From an uncultured Emergencia sp. (GTDB lineage Bacteria; Bacillota; Clostridia; Peptostreptococcales; Anaerovoracaceae), in contig CALLDR010000156.1 in assembly GCA_937997955.1 (NCBI GenBank), positions 1-12,542 on the forward strand: 12,542 nt of DNA, given 5' to 3'. Positions 1 through 6,656 of this stretch are shown one piece after another (position 1 is the stretch's first letter; each line of letters starts with the position of its first letter). The notes under the pieces are model-generated. The model ran no database searches and was not told the DNA's origin. It saw nothing but the letters and a program-made list of their open reading frames with translations. Position numbers and translations under genes: made by a program.

Positions 1-288
1 GGTCTTTTCAAATTTGTTCATGTCCCGCCCCGACTTGACGCCGCAGTAATCCACCACCTGCGCCATGTCCGCCGTGGTCAGGTTGATGACGAACTCGCCG
101 CTCTCCGCGATCAGATGATGGGAGTGGCGTTCCTTGCGCACGGACACATAGGTCATCGGCGGCTGGGAGTTGACGATTCCCGTCCACGCGATGGTGATGA
201 TATTGGCCTCATTGCCGCTGCCGCAGGTGACCAGCACTGCCGGCACCGGGCTCATCATGGCGGACGGTTTCATAGAAATCTTGCTCAT
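1..288 (-). CDS. Flavin reductase-like (FMN-binding split-barrel) protein, C-terminus outside window
   Basis: The 96 visible residues begin MSKISMKPSAMMSPVPAVLV and include a TCGSG-NEANIITIAW stretch (about 21-35), a SQPPMTYVSVR stretch (41-51) and GEFVINL (64-70). This pattern matches the N-terminal half of the flavin reductase-like / flavoredoxin family, whose members are usually about 190 residues and bind FMN as a dimeric split barrel. The family reduces flavins or uses them in small redox reactions; the substrate cannot be told from this fragment. The ATG at 288-286 is preceded by AAAGGAGAG with good spacing. It follows the rluD gene on the same strand after a 145-bp gap filled by a tandem repeat, so co-transcription is possible. 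In Bacillus the corresponding place downstream of the rluD homologue is held by pyrR. The gene runs off the window at base 1. Confidence 0.82.
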   Translation of the reverse strand, partial: MSKISMKPSAMMSPVPAVLVTCGSGNEANIITIAWTGIVNSQPPMTYVSVRKERHSHHLIAESGEFVINLTTADMAQVVDYCGVKSGRDMNKFEKT

Positions 289-311
289 CTGTATCCTCTC
301 TCCTTTGTTCC

Positions 312-451
312 TTGGCCCGCAGACCCCTGTTTCGGCCGATCTTCCGGCTGGCCTGGCGTTTCGCTCGGCTCAGCCCTTGGCCCGCAGGCTCCTCTTCGGC
401 CGATCTTCCGGTTGGCCTGGCGTTATGCTCAGCTCAGCCCTTGGCCCGCAG
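312..451. repeat. Imperfect 64-65 bp tandem duplication covering the rluD 3' end
   Basis: The 11-mer TTGGCCCGCAG occurs at 312, 377 and 441, and CGGCCGATCTTCCGG at 333 and 397. This gives two full units of 65 and 64 bp plus a partial third. The partial third copy is the last codons of rluD (reading Leu-Arg-Ala-Lys on the minus strand), so the duplicated block begins inside the gene and copies its end into the spacer downstream. Each unit contains a potential 6-bp hairpin around CGGCCG-ATCTTC-CGGCTG (333-350), but no T-run follows on either strand, so it is not a standard terminator. The copies differ at several positions, so the duplication is not very recent. Confidence 0.85.
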
Positions 452-1381
452 CTTGTCCAGCCGCTGGACAAAGTACTCCGGCAGCGGGCTGTCAAATTCC
501 ATATACTCTCCCGTTCTGGGATGGACAAATCCTAAGACCTTAGCGTGAAGCATCTGGCCGTCAGCCTTGCCGTCCCGCCGCGGTCCGTACACCGGATCGC
601 CCACCAGCGGATGATGGATATACGCCATGTGGACCCGGATCTGATGGGTCCGTCCTGTTTCCAGCCGCGCCTCGATCAAAGTGTGTCTGCCCAGCCTTTC
701 CAGGACTCTGTAATGGGTCACGGCGTGCCGCCCGTGCTGCGGGTCCGTCACCGCCTGCCGCAGCCGGTTCCTCGGATCCCGGCCGATGGGCGCGTTCACC
801 GTGCCTTCCTCTTCTTTGATGTTGTCGTAGACCAGAGCCTGATACCGCCGGGTGATAGAATGGTCCGCCAGCTGCTTTGACAGGGATTCGTGGGCCATGT
901 CGTTCTTGGCGATCATCAGAAGCCCGCTGGTATCCTTGTCGATGCGGTGGACGATGCCGGGCCGGACTACCCCGTTGATGGAGGAAAGTCGGTCTCCGCA
1001 GTGGAACATGATGGCGTTGACCAAAGTCCCGCGGTAATTTCCCGCCGCAGGATGGACCACCATGCCCCTGGGCTTGTTGACCACCATCACATCATCATCT
1101 TCGTAGACGATATCCAGGGGAATGTCCTCCGGCTCCACAGACAGGATCTCCGGCTCCGGCAGGCAGAGCTGCACCTGCTCTCCGGCCTGCACCTTGTACT
1201 TCTTGGAGGCGCAGAGCCTTCCGTCCACCTGGACCAGTCCCTTCTCAAAGAGCTTCTGAATGAAGCTTCTGGATATCTCAGGCAACAACAAAGAGAGCAC
1301 GAGATCGATCCTTGTGCCCTTCTGGTCTTCTTCTATATAAAACTGATACGTTCTGTCCTGTCTCTTTTCCTCTGTCCTCAT
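434..1381 (-). CDS. rluD: RluD/YlyB-type 23S rRNA pseudouridine synthase
   Basis: This is a 315-residue enzyme of the RluA/RluD family, which isomerises specific uridines in 23S rRNA to pseudouridine. An S4 RNA-binding domain lies at about residues 20-65 (GTRIDLVLSLLLPEISRSF onward). The catalytic domain follows, with the signature HRIDKDTSGLL at 145-155, where D148 is the expected catalytic aspartate, and the late motif ETGRTHQIRVHMA. Length is normal for the family. The ATG is only 12 bp after the lspA stop, with an AAAGGGGG ribosome-binding sequence overlapping the lspA end, so translation is probably coupled. Next to lspA this is the position of ylyB in Bacillus. The exact modified uridines are inferred only from the family. 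Its last codons form part of the tandem repeat at 312-451. Confidence 0.93.
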   Translation of the reverse strand: MRTEEKRQDRTYQFYIEEDQKGTRIDLVLSLLLPEISRSFIQKLFEKGLVQVDGRLCASKKYKVQAGEQVQLCLPEPEILSVEPEDIPLDIVYEDDDVMVVNKPRGMVVHPAAGNYRGTLVNAIMFHCGDRLSSINGVVRPGIVHRIDKDTSGLLMIAKNDMAHESLSKQLADHSITRRYQALVYDNIKEEEGTVNAPIGRDPRNRLRQAVTDPQHGRHAVTHYRVLERLGRHTLIEARLETGRTHQIRVHMAYIHHPLVGDPVYGPRRDGKADGQMLHAKVLGFVHPRTGEYMEFDSPLPEYFVQRLDKLRAKG

Positions 1382-1393
1382 CGGCCGCCCCCT

Positions 1394-1840
1394 TTACTTC
1401 TTCTGCCAGCCGTCAGCCAGCACGTAAACCGCGAACAGGGCGCAGCCCGCGCAGACACAGATGTCTGCCACGTTGAAGATAGGCGGAAAAATGCTGAAAT
1501 CGAACATGTCCGTCACGCTGCCCATGGCGATGCGATCGATGAGATTGCCGATACCGCCCGCGATGATCAGAGTCCAGGAAGTATACATGCTCCAGTGCTG
1601 GCCCTGATGCCTGTGCAGATACCACAGAGCGGCAACCATGGCCGCGATAGGCAGCGCCACCAGTATGATCCGCTGGCCGCTGAACATGCTGAAAGCAGCT
1701 CCGCTGTTCTGGATATGGGTCAGGCGGAAGAAATCACCGATGACGCTGATGGATTCTCCCACCTGCATATTGACTCTGACGGCGAGCTTGGACAGCTGGT
1801 CCGCTGCCAAAAGGACAGCGGCCAGGATATAATACCTCAT
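1394..1840 (-). CDS. lspA: Lipoprotein signal peptidase (signal peptidase II)
   Basis: This is a 148-residue integral membrane aspartyl protease that cleaves the signal peptide from prolipoproteins after the lipobox cysteine has been lipidated. The sequence shows the conserved family blocks: an N-terminal membrane segment with D14-QLSK, the NSGAAFS block at 45-51, GNLIDR with catalytic D102, and FNVAD with catalytic D126. Four hydrophobic segments are visible, as expected. The length is typical. The ATG has a GGGAGG ribosome binding site 7 nt upstream. It lies 21 bp after divIVA and 12 bp before rluD, matching the divIVA-...-lspA-ylyB order known from Bacillus but without ileS between. No unusual residues were seen. 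Confidence 0.96.
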   Translation of the reverse strand: MRYYILAAVLLAADQLSKLAVRVNMQVGESISVIGDFFRLTHIQNSGAAFSMFSGQRIILVALPIAAMVAALWYLHRHQGQHWSMYTSWTLIIAGGIGNLIDRIAMGSVTDMFDFSIFPPIFNVADICVCAGCALFAVYVLADGWQKK

Positions 1841-1861
1841 ATCCTGCCTCCCGCTTTTCGT

Positions 1862-2725
1862 TTATTTGTGATTCCAGTCGATCACCCTGGTCTTCGCCAG
1901 ATCATCGCCGCTGATGACACGGGTCTTATCCATGTCTGCGCTGCCGCTGTCGGTAACGCCGAAATCCTCCCGAAGGATATCTTCCAGAGAGCGGTCCAGA
2001 ACTACGGTATCGCTGGATACGCCCCGTTTCGGCCCTTCCCCGCGATCAAAGGAAGCTTCGCGGCGCGGCGATTCTTCACGATCAAAGGAAGCTCCATGGC
2101 GCTGCGGCTCTTCGTAGACCACAGTATCCCTGCGGCCCGCTTCACTTTCACGGCGCGTCACTTCCCCGCGGACCGGAGCCGTCGCTCTGGCTTCCGGCGC
2201 AGACGCGCTGCGCGGACGCTCCGCCTTTGGCGTATCCGCCATGGACGCGGGCATGAACTCCGCCTCCAGATCAGCGAAGAGATCCTCGCTGGAGCCTTCC
2301 AGCTGGTTCAGCTCGTCTTCCAGCAGCTGCCGGTACCTTTCGCGGAAACGGCTGACCTTGACAGCCAGCTTTTCGCCTTCCTCTGTCAGCTTGGAAACGG
2401 AATCTCTGGCCTCCCGCTGAATGGACTCGGCGTCCATCTGGGCGTTGCGTATGATGATCTCCGCCCGCTTTTCCGCGCTTTCCGATATGTCGTTCATCAG
2501 CTTCTTGGCCGATTCCAGGGTGTTGATCACCGACGACTCGGATTTCTTGTACTGAACCAGATCCTGATTCAGCTTTTCCACCTGGGCCTTCAGCTGTTCT
2601 CTCTCAGCCAGCAGGGCCTGCAGGTCCAATATGATCTCATCTAGAAATTCATCGACTTCTTCTGCCTTGTAGCCTCTTACAGCCTTTGAAAATTCCTTGT
2701 TCTCTATTTCCAGTGGAGTAATCAT
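1862..2725 (-). CDS. divIVA: DivIVA-family polar/septal scaffold with long C-terminal extension
   Basis: This is a 287-residue coiled-coil protein. Its N-terminal membrane-curvature-binding domain (ITPLEIENKEFSKAVRGYKA, residues 2-21, then EEVDEFLDEI) is characteristic of DivIVA, which gathers at negatively curved membrane and recruits division and cell-wall factors. A long heptad-rich coiled coil covers about 25-150. The rest, about 151-287, is charged, probably disordered, and includes three 12-residue repeats (205-240), two DTVV motifs (200-203 and 239-242) and two KTRVI motifs (267-271 and 278-282). Bacillus DivIVA is about 164 residues, so the tail is an addition. The exposed Phe-Arg tip of Bacillus DivIVA aligns with V16-R17 here. 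The ATG follows AGGAGGAAAAGGAT. It sits 15 bp after yggT; ylmH, often found between them, is absent. Confidence 0.93.
   Translation of the reverse strand: MITPLEIENKEFSKAVRGYKAEEVDEFLDEIILDLQALLAEREQLKAQVEKLNQDLVQYKKSESSVINTLESAKKLMNDISESAEKRAEIIIRNAQMDAESIQREARDSVSKLTEEGEKLAVKVSRFRERYRQLLEDELNQLEGSSEDLFADLEAEFMPASMADTPKAERPRSASAPEARATAPVRGEVTRRESEAGRRDTVVYEEPQRHGASFDREESPRREASFDRGEGPKRGVSSDTVVLDRSLEDILREDFGVTDSGSADMDKTRVISGDDLAKTRVIDWNHK
2006..2113 (-). repeat. Three 36-bp imperfect tandem repeats inside divIVA
   Basis: The repeats encode 12-residue units EEPQRHGASFDR (205-216), EESPRREASFDR (217-228) and the more diverged GEGPKRGVSSDT (229-240). The first two units share the 15-mer CGATCAAAGGAAGCT at 2043 and 2079, exactly 36 bp apart. 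The array is in frame and lies in the low-complexity C-terminal tail, so copy-number change would lengthen or shorten the linker without a frameshift. Confidence 0.85.
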
Positions 2726-2740
2726 ATCCTTTTCCTCCTG

Positions 2741-3034
2741 TTAAATTACAGCGATCATCAAAAGAATCCTTACCAGCACCCTTGCCACGATCTCCACCAG
2801 GAAGAAGGACAGGAGCACGGAAAAGTCGAACATGCCTGTATTCACGTTAAGCCTGGCCAGCAGCGCGCGGCACGGCGCTACGACCGGTTCTGTGATCCGC
2901 GCCATGACCATATAGGCCCTGCCCAGCGGCGAGTACGGATCCTGAGCAAACCAGCTCAGAATCGCCCTGATGACCAGCGCCATGGTGACCAGGTCAGCGA
3001 ACCAGGTGATCGCTCTGCATAAAATAATGATCAA
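2741..3034 (-). CDS. yggT: YggT/YlmG-family membrane protein
   Basis: This is a 97-residue protein with two hydrophobic segments (about 2-29 and 69-95) separated by a loop containing ITEPVVAPCRALL, the conserved TEP-x-x-x-P-x-R signature of the YggT (YlmG) family. Its function is poorly defined; in Gram-positives it lies in the division cluster beside sepF, and chloroplast relatives affect nucleoid and thylakoid organisation. The start is inferred to be TTG at 3034-3032: a GGAGG that overlaps the last codons and stop of sepF lies 6 nt upstream, and no ATG or GTG is suitably placed. The gap to the sepF stop is only 3 bp, so translational coupling is likely. Length and topology are normal for the family. 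Confidence 0.9.
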   Translation of the reverse strand: MIIILCRAITWFADLVTMALVIRAILSWFAQDPYSPLGRAYMVMARITEPVVAPCRALLARLNVNTGMFDFSVLLSFFLVEIVARVLVRILLMIAVI

Positions 3035-3037
3035 AAT

Positions 3038-3556
3038 TTACCTCCAGGGACTCTTCTCTTCTGTTCCGAAGTCAAAGGACGTTCTCTCGTCCTGAGAAGC
3101 GGCAATATCCACGTTCTCCGGCGCGAAGATGAAGATGTTGTTGGCTACCTTCTGCACATTTCCGTTGAGGGCGTAGGTCGCGCCGCTCATGAAATCAAAG
3201 ATCTTTCTGGCAACCTCGGTTTCCAGCTTTTCCAGATTGATGATGATCGGACGTCTGCCCTTCAGGCTGTCCACCAGCTTCGGGCACTCCTCAAAAGCCT
3301 TCGGCTCGATGAGAACCAGCTTAAACGCGCTGGTGTTGGCGACGGAAAAGCGCTTTTCCTGCGGCTTTGACGCGGCCGATGCCGGTGTATACGGCTTTTT
3401 CTCGTGACTAGGGGAAGGCTCACCGAAGGATCTTCTCGGCGCCGCCTCCTTTGCCAGCTTTTCCTTTGCAGCACTCACTTCTTCTTCCGTGATCATTTCG
3501 TCTTCATCTAATTCTTCAATTCCGATGACTTTTTTGATTGAATCAGCAAAACCCAT
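3038..3556 (-). CDS. sepF: SepF cell-division protein
   Basis: This is a 172-residue protein with the three expected parts. An N-terminal amphipathic membrane-targeting helix lies at 1-13 (MGFADSIKKVIGI), then an acidic/proline-rich linker (about 14-75), then the SepF core at about 78-148. The core contains LVDSLKGRRPIIINLEKL and FMSGATYALNGNVQKVANN, with the conserved glycine at 125 in the position important for ring assembly in the Bacillus protein. SepF binds the FtsZ C-terminus, anchors the Z-ring to the membrane and helps shape the septum. The ATG has AGGAGG at good spacing. It lies between yggS and yggT as in the classical ylm cluster; ftsA and ftsZ are not in this window. Confidence 0.95.
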   Translation of the reverse strand: MGFADSIKKVIGIEELDEDEMITEEEVSAAKEKLAKEAAPRRSFGEPSPSHEKKPYTPASAASKPQEKRFSVANTSAFKLVLIEPKAFEECPKLVDSLKGRRPIIINLEKLETEVARKIFDFMSGATYALNGNVQKVANNIFIFAPENVDIAASQDERTSFDFGTEEKSPWR

Positions 3557-3578
3557 TTTTCATTTCCTCCTGCTTTCT

Positions 3579-4283
3579 CTATTTTTCCTCGCTGCGGTAA
3601 TCTCTATACCCGAAGATGGCGGTGCCCACCCGGATCAGGTTGGAGCCTTCCTCGATGGCGGCCTCGAAATCGTTGGTCATGCCCATGGAAAGGTATTTGA
3701 AATCTACCCGCTCTATCTGTTCTTCCGCATATTTGTCATACAGCTTTTTCACTTCCGCGAAGTATGGCCGTGCGTCGTCAGGGTCTTCCTCAAAAGGCGC
3801 GATGCACATGAGCCCGCGGATGCGGATGTTCTCGCACTGCTGGGATATATCCCGGATCAGCTGGTCGGTCTCCTCTGTGGTGATGCCGAACTTGGATTCC
3901 TCCATGGCTGAGTTGACCTGGATCAGAATATCCATGGTCAGGTCGTGCTGCGCCGCCCGCTTGTTGATCTCTTTGGCCAGGTGCAGGGAATCCACGGAAT
4001 GGATCATGCTCACCTTGTCGATGATGTATTTCACCTTATTGGTCTGCAGGTGGCCGATCAGGTGCCAGCGCACCGGCTTTACCCGGTCGTACTTGTCCAT
4101 GATCTCCTGGACCTTGTTCTCCCCGATGTCGGTAATGCCCGCGTCGATGGCCTCGTTCATTTCCTCCGGGCTGTGCAGCTTTGTCACCGCCACCAGCAGC
4201 ACGTCATCGCCGGTGCGTCCGGATTTCTCCGCCGCCTTCGCCTTCAGTTCATTTATATATTCGATATTAGATTTGATTGACAT
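3579..4283 (-). CDS. yggS: YggS/PLPBP-family pyridoxal-phosphate homeostasis protein
   Basis: This is a 234-residue single-domain TIM-barrel PLP carrier, also called YlmE or PROSC. The PLP-binding lysine is K35 in LLVAVTKLHSPEE. Other family blocks are GENKVQE (54-60), WHLIGHLQTNKVK (73-85), KFGI (131-134), and LSMGMTNDFEAAI with NLIRVGTAIFG near the end (198-225), which bind the phosphate. No catalytic activity is expected; the family buffers free PLP and affects amino-acid and keto-acid metabolism. The start ATG follows AAGGAG. It is directly upstream of sepF (22-bp gap), the usual arrangement in Gram-positives. Length is normal and all key residues appear intact. Confidence 0.95.
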   Translation of the reverse strand: MSIKSNIEYINELKAKAAEKSGRTGDDVLLVAVTKLHSPEEMNEAIDAGITDIGENKVQEIMDKYDRVKPVRWHLIGHLQTNKVKYIIDKVSMIHSVDSLHLAKEINKRAAQHDLTMDILIQVNSAMEESKFGITTEETDQLIRDISQQCENIRIRGLMCIAPFEEDPDDARPYFAEVKKLYDKYAEEQIERVDFKYLSMGMTNDFEAAIEEGSNLIRVGTAIFGYRDYRSEEK

Positions 4284-4321
4284 GTCGTCGTCGCTCCTTC
4301 CCGCTGTCTTGATTTGTCGAT

Positions 4322-5293
4322 TTATTTTGGATTCTTCAAAACCTCGTCGTATATTTCAACGGTGCTGATCAGCTCGCCCTCTTCGTCGGTATAGGTCCCG
4401 TCCTTTACCAGGGAATACTGCCCGTCCGTCTTTTCCACGGAGACCGGCACGAAGACGAAATTACCTGATCTGACTTTGACGTAAACGCCCTGCTTGCCGT
4501 CTTCCTCCACAATGCTGTCGTTTTCCAGGATCAGTCCCCGGTTTTCATAGGTGACCAGGCTGACCTTTGCCGCCCGCGTCTTGGCAAAACCGTCGTAGTA
4601 GTAGACGGTTTCCAAGATGATTCTGACCTTGCCGTCCATCTTCTTGATGGATTTGACGTCCATGCGGACCTCATCGTCCTCGAAGACCACCTTCAGCTCC
4701 TGGCCCACCTCGTACCGGTCGGCTGAGCTTTCCTCCACGAAGCAGACCAGATACCATTTGGTCCTGTCGGCTATCTTGAACACCGGCTCGCCTTTTGCCG
4801 CCGTATCCCGTTTCAGGTCCACTACCGCGTCCTGGGTCACCTTGCTGTAGTAGCTGAAGCCGCCCTTTTCCATGGTTTCCGGCGTCAGCTTGCCTTCGTA
4901 GCCGTCGGCGTAGTAGCACACGATGCCGACCTCTTCCGCCGCGTAGCTTTCGGTCTCCACGGCGCTGTCGCCCAGCCGGGAAAGCAGATCTGTATAGGCG
5001 GTGTCGATTTCACCGCCGCCGTCTCCGCTGACCTCCATGACTGACGTGCCGCTGCGGACCAGCGTCCCCTCTTCGATATAGCGGTTGATGCTGCCGCCGC
5101 TGCCAGCCGTATAGACCTTCTCACTGCGGACCAGCCAGCCGTCGGTCTCGTCGCAAATCTTCAGCTCCCCGTAGGTAGCCGTATAGGACGACACCAGCGC
5201 CCCTGTCACCTTGGGTACGATATAGATGATCACATAAAGGGCGATAATGGCAATAAAAAATAAAACGATCGGTTTTTTCTTGATTTTCTTCAT
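4322..5293 (-). CDS. HlyD-like membrane-anchored protein of the division cluster
   Basis: This is a 323-residue protein with a lysine-rich start (MKKIKKKPIV), one N-terminal membrane segment (about 8-27) and a large extracytoplasmic part. The stretch around ETDGWLVRSEKVYTA and INRYIEEGTLVRSGTSVMEV (about 49-88) looks like a barrel-sandwich hybrid half-motif, and later strands (KIADRTKWYLVCFV, VGQELKVVF) resemble HlyD/membrane-fusion adaptor beta domains. It lacks the long coiled-coil hairpin of true export adaptors, and no ABC or RND partner is nearby, so a transport role is not supported. From memory, similar HlyD-annotated proteins occur beside yggS-sepF in clostridia. No Shine-Dalgarno is visible: the 14 bp from the trmD stop are AT-rich, so coupling to trmD translation may be needed. 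Confidence 0.72.
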   Translation of the reverse strand: MKKIKKKPIVLFFIAIIALYVIIYIVPKVTGALVSSYTATYGELKICDETDGWLVRSEKVYTAGSGGSINRYIEEGTLVRSGTSVMEVSGDGGGEIDTAYTDLLSRLGDSAVETESYAAEEVGIVCYYADGYEGKLTPETMEKGGFSYYSKVTQDAVVDLKRDTAAKGEPVFKIADRTKWYLVCFVEESSADRYEVGQELKVVFEDDEVRMDVKSIKKMDGKVRIILETVYYYDGFAKTRAAKVSLVTYENRGLILENDSIVEEDGKQGVYVKVRSGNFVFVPVSVEKTDGQYSLVKDGTYTDEEGELISTVEIYDEVLKNPK

Positions 5294-5307
5294 ACGTTTA
5301 TTTTACA

Positions 5308-6039
5308 TCATTTTATTACTTTGTCCAATACTTTCTGTTCATCTTTTGCCAATTCCCCACGATTCTTCACAAATTCATCAAAGAGATCCGGTCTGGCCTC
5401 TTTGGTCAGGCGCAGGGACTGTTCCAGCTTCCACAGGCGGATCAGCTTATGATTGCCGGAGAGCAGCACCTCCGGCACGTCATATCCTCCATAGCTGCGG
5501 GGCTTGGTATACTGGGGATATTCCAAAAGGCCGCTGTAGATGGACTCCTCCATGGCGGAGCCTCCGCTTGCCAGGACGCCGGGGATCAGACGCGCCACGG
5601 AATCGATGAGGACCATGGCCGCCAGCTCTCCGCCGGTCAAGATGTAGTCTCCGATGGACACCTCCTCCATGTTCCAGTGATCCAGCGCCCGCTGGTCCAC
5701 GCCTTCGTAATGGCCGCACAGAATCGTCAGCTCTGTCTCGGCGGACAGCGCTTTGATCTTCGCCTGGTCCAGAATCTTCCCCCGCGGCGACATGTACAGG
5801 ATCTTCCGCGGCTCCGGCTGGATGCTTCTCAGCGCGTCAAAGATGGGCTGGGCCATCATGACCATGCCCGGACCGCCGCCAAAGGGCGTGTCGTCGACCT
5901 TTTTATGCTTATCCTCTGTGTAATCGCGAATATTGATAAAGTTCAGCTCCAGGATCCCCCGCTCCGCCGCCTTTCCCAGAATACTGCCTGTAACAGCGGT
6001 GAACATCTCGGGGAACAGGGTCAAAATGTTGATCTTCAT
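5308..6039 (-). CDS. trmD: tRNA (guanine37-N1)-methyltransferase
   Basis: This is a 243-residue SPOUT-family enzyme that transfers a methyl group from S-adenosylmethionine to N1 of G37 in tRNAs reading codons of the CNN type, preventing +1 frameshifting. Diagnostic segments are VDDTPFGGGPGMVMM (48-62), LCGHYEGVDQR (107-117) and SIGDYILTGGELAAMVLID (128-146), the last forming the trefoil-knot SAM site. R150 corresponds to the essential arginine of the enterobacterial enzyme; the following catalytic-aspartate position appears to be E165 (in AMEESIYSG). Length is normal. The ATG follows AAGGAG at a slightly long spacing of about 10 nt. It lies downstream of rimM as in most bacteria, but rplS does not follow it. 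Confidence 0.96.
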   Translation of the reverse strand: MKINILTLFPEMFTAVTGSILGKAAERGILELNFINIRDYTEDKHKKVDDTPFGGGPGMVMMAQPIFDALRSIQPEPRKILYMSPRGKILDQAKIKALSAETELTILCGHYEGVDQRALDHWNMEEVSIGDYILTGGELAAMVLIDSVARLIPGVLASGGSAMEESIYSGLLEYPQYTKPRSYGGYDVPEVLLSGNHKLIRLWKLEQSLRLTKEARPDLFDEFVKNRGELAKDEQKVLDKVIK

Positions 6040-6083
6040 AACAGGCTCGCTCCTTCTGCTCTATCCTAATCTTTTTGATCCTT

Positions 6084-6103
6084 GACCGGCCAGTCCGGCG
6101 GTC
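6084..6103 (-). other. GC-rich inverted repeat in the rimM-trmD spacer
   Basis: GACCGGCC (6084-6091) and GGCGGTC (6097-6103) can form a 7-bp stem with one bulged base and a 5-nt loop. A direct repeat CAGTCCGGC (6091-6099 and 6107-6115, 16 bp apart) overlaps it, giving alternative pairings. On the minus strand an AAGGATCAAAAAG sequence follows, so this is not a rho-independent terminator. It lies about 45 nt upstream of the trmD start codon and could act as a leader or processing structure; this is a weak inference. Confidence 0.4.
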
Positions 6104-6135
6104 CATCAGTCCGGCATTCCACCGGTTCGGCGGTC

Positions 6136-6636
6136 TTATTCCTCGATCATGCCCTCGATCAGCTGTACTCTGACAAAACCGCCTTTCAGGCTGACCTCTT
6201 TGACAAACTGGGAAACGGCCGGAATCATGGCCTCGCCGCCTGCCGTCAGCCTGACCACATAGATGTCCTGGGAGGACGGCTGCAGCACGTCTTTGATGGT
6301 TCCGATGGCTTCTTCCGTCTCCGCGTCGATGACGGAGAGGCCGATCAGGTCCCGTATATAAAAGGTATCCTCCGGCAGCTCCGCAAGGTCGTCTTCGGTG
6401 ATGAACACGTCCCTGTTCTTCATGGCCTCCGCCGCGTTCCGGTCGTCTACGCCGGCCAGCTTCAGAATGACCATGTGCTGCTGATACCTGACTTTTTCGA
6501 TTTCATAAGGGGTGTCGTCAACGATGATCCGGTCAAGCTCCTCGTACCGTTCCCGATAGCCGGAGTAATTGTAGACCTTCACCTCGCCCCGCAGGGCTAC
6601 GGCGTTGACGATTCTTCCGATTTTGATCTTCTCCAT
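6136..6636 (-). CDS. rimM: 16S rRNA processing / 30S maturation protein RimM
   Basis: This is a 166-residue protein with the two RimM parts: an N-terminal beta-barrel (KIGRIVNAVALRGEVKV, residues 4-20; KLAGVDDRNAAEAMKNRDVFI, 59-79) and a C-terminal PRC-barrel (DLIGLSVIDAETEEAIGTI, about 96-114; ending KGGFVRVQLIEGMIE). RimM binds ribosomal protein S19 on the 30S head and is needed for late 16S maturation. The family usually has HG-[IL]-RGEVKV near the N-terminus; here it reads NAVALRGEVKV, so the His-Gly is replaced. The ATG follows TTAGGAGAAAA. Position between khpA and trmD is standard. A strong hairpin ends about 20 nt upstream of the start codon. Confidence 0.94.
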   Translation of the reverse strand: MEKIKIGRIVNAVALRGEVKVYNYSGYRERYEELDRIIVDDTPYEIEKVRYQQHMVILKLAGVDDRNAAEAMKNRDVFITEDDLAELPEDTFYIRDLIGLSVIDAETEEAIGTIKDVLQPSSQDIYVVRLTAGGEAMIPAVSQFVKEVSLKGGFVRVQLIEGMIEE

Positions 6637-6656
6637 TTTTCTCCTAACTACATGTC

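Noticed and set aside
890..2644. A 584-codon open frame on the plus strand opposite rluD, lspA and divIVA
   Set aside because: It is antisense to three well-identified genes, has low-complexity His/Arg/Leu-rich composition typical of a mirror frame in GC-rich DNA, and has no domain or ribosome binding site.
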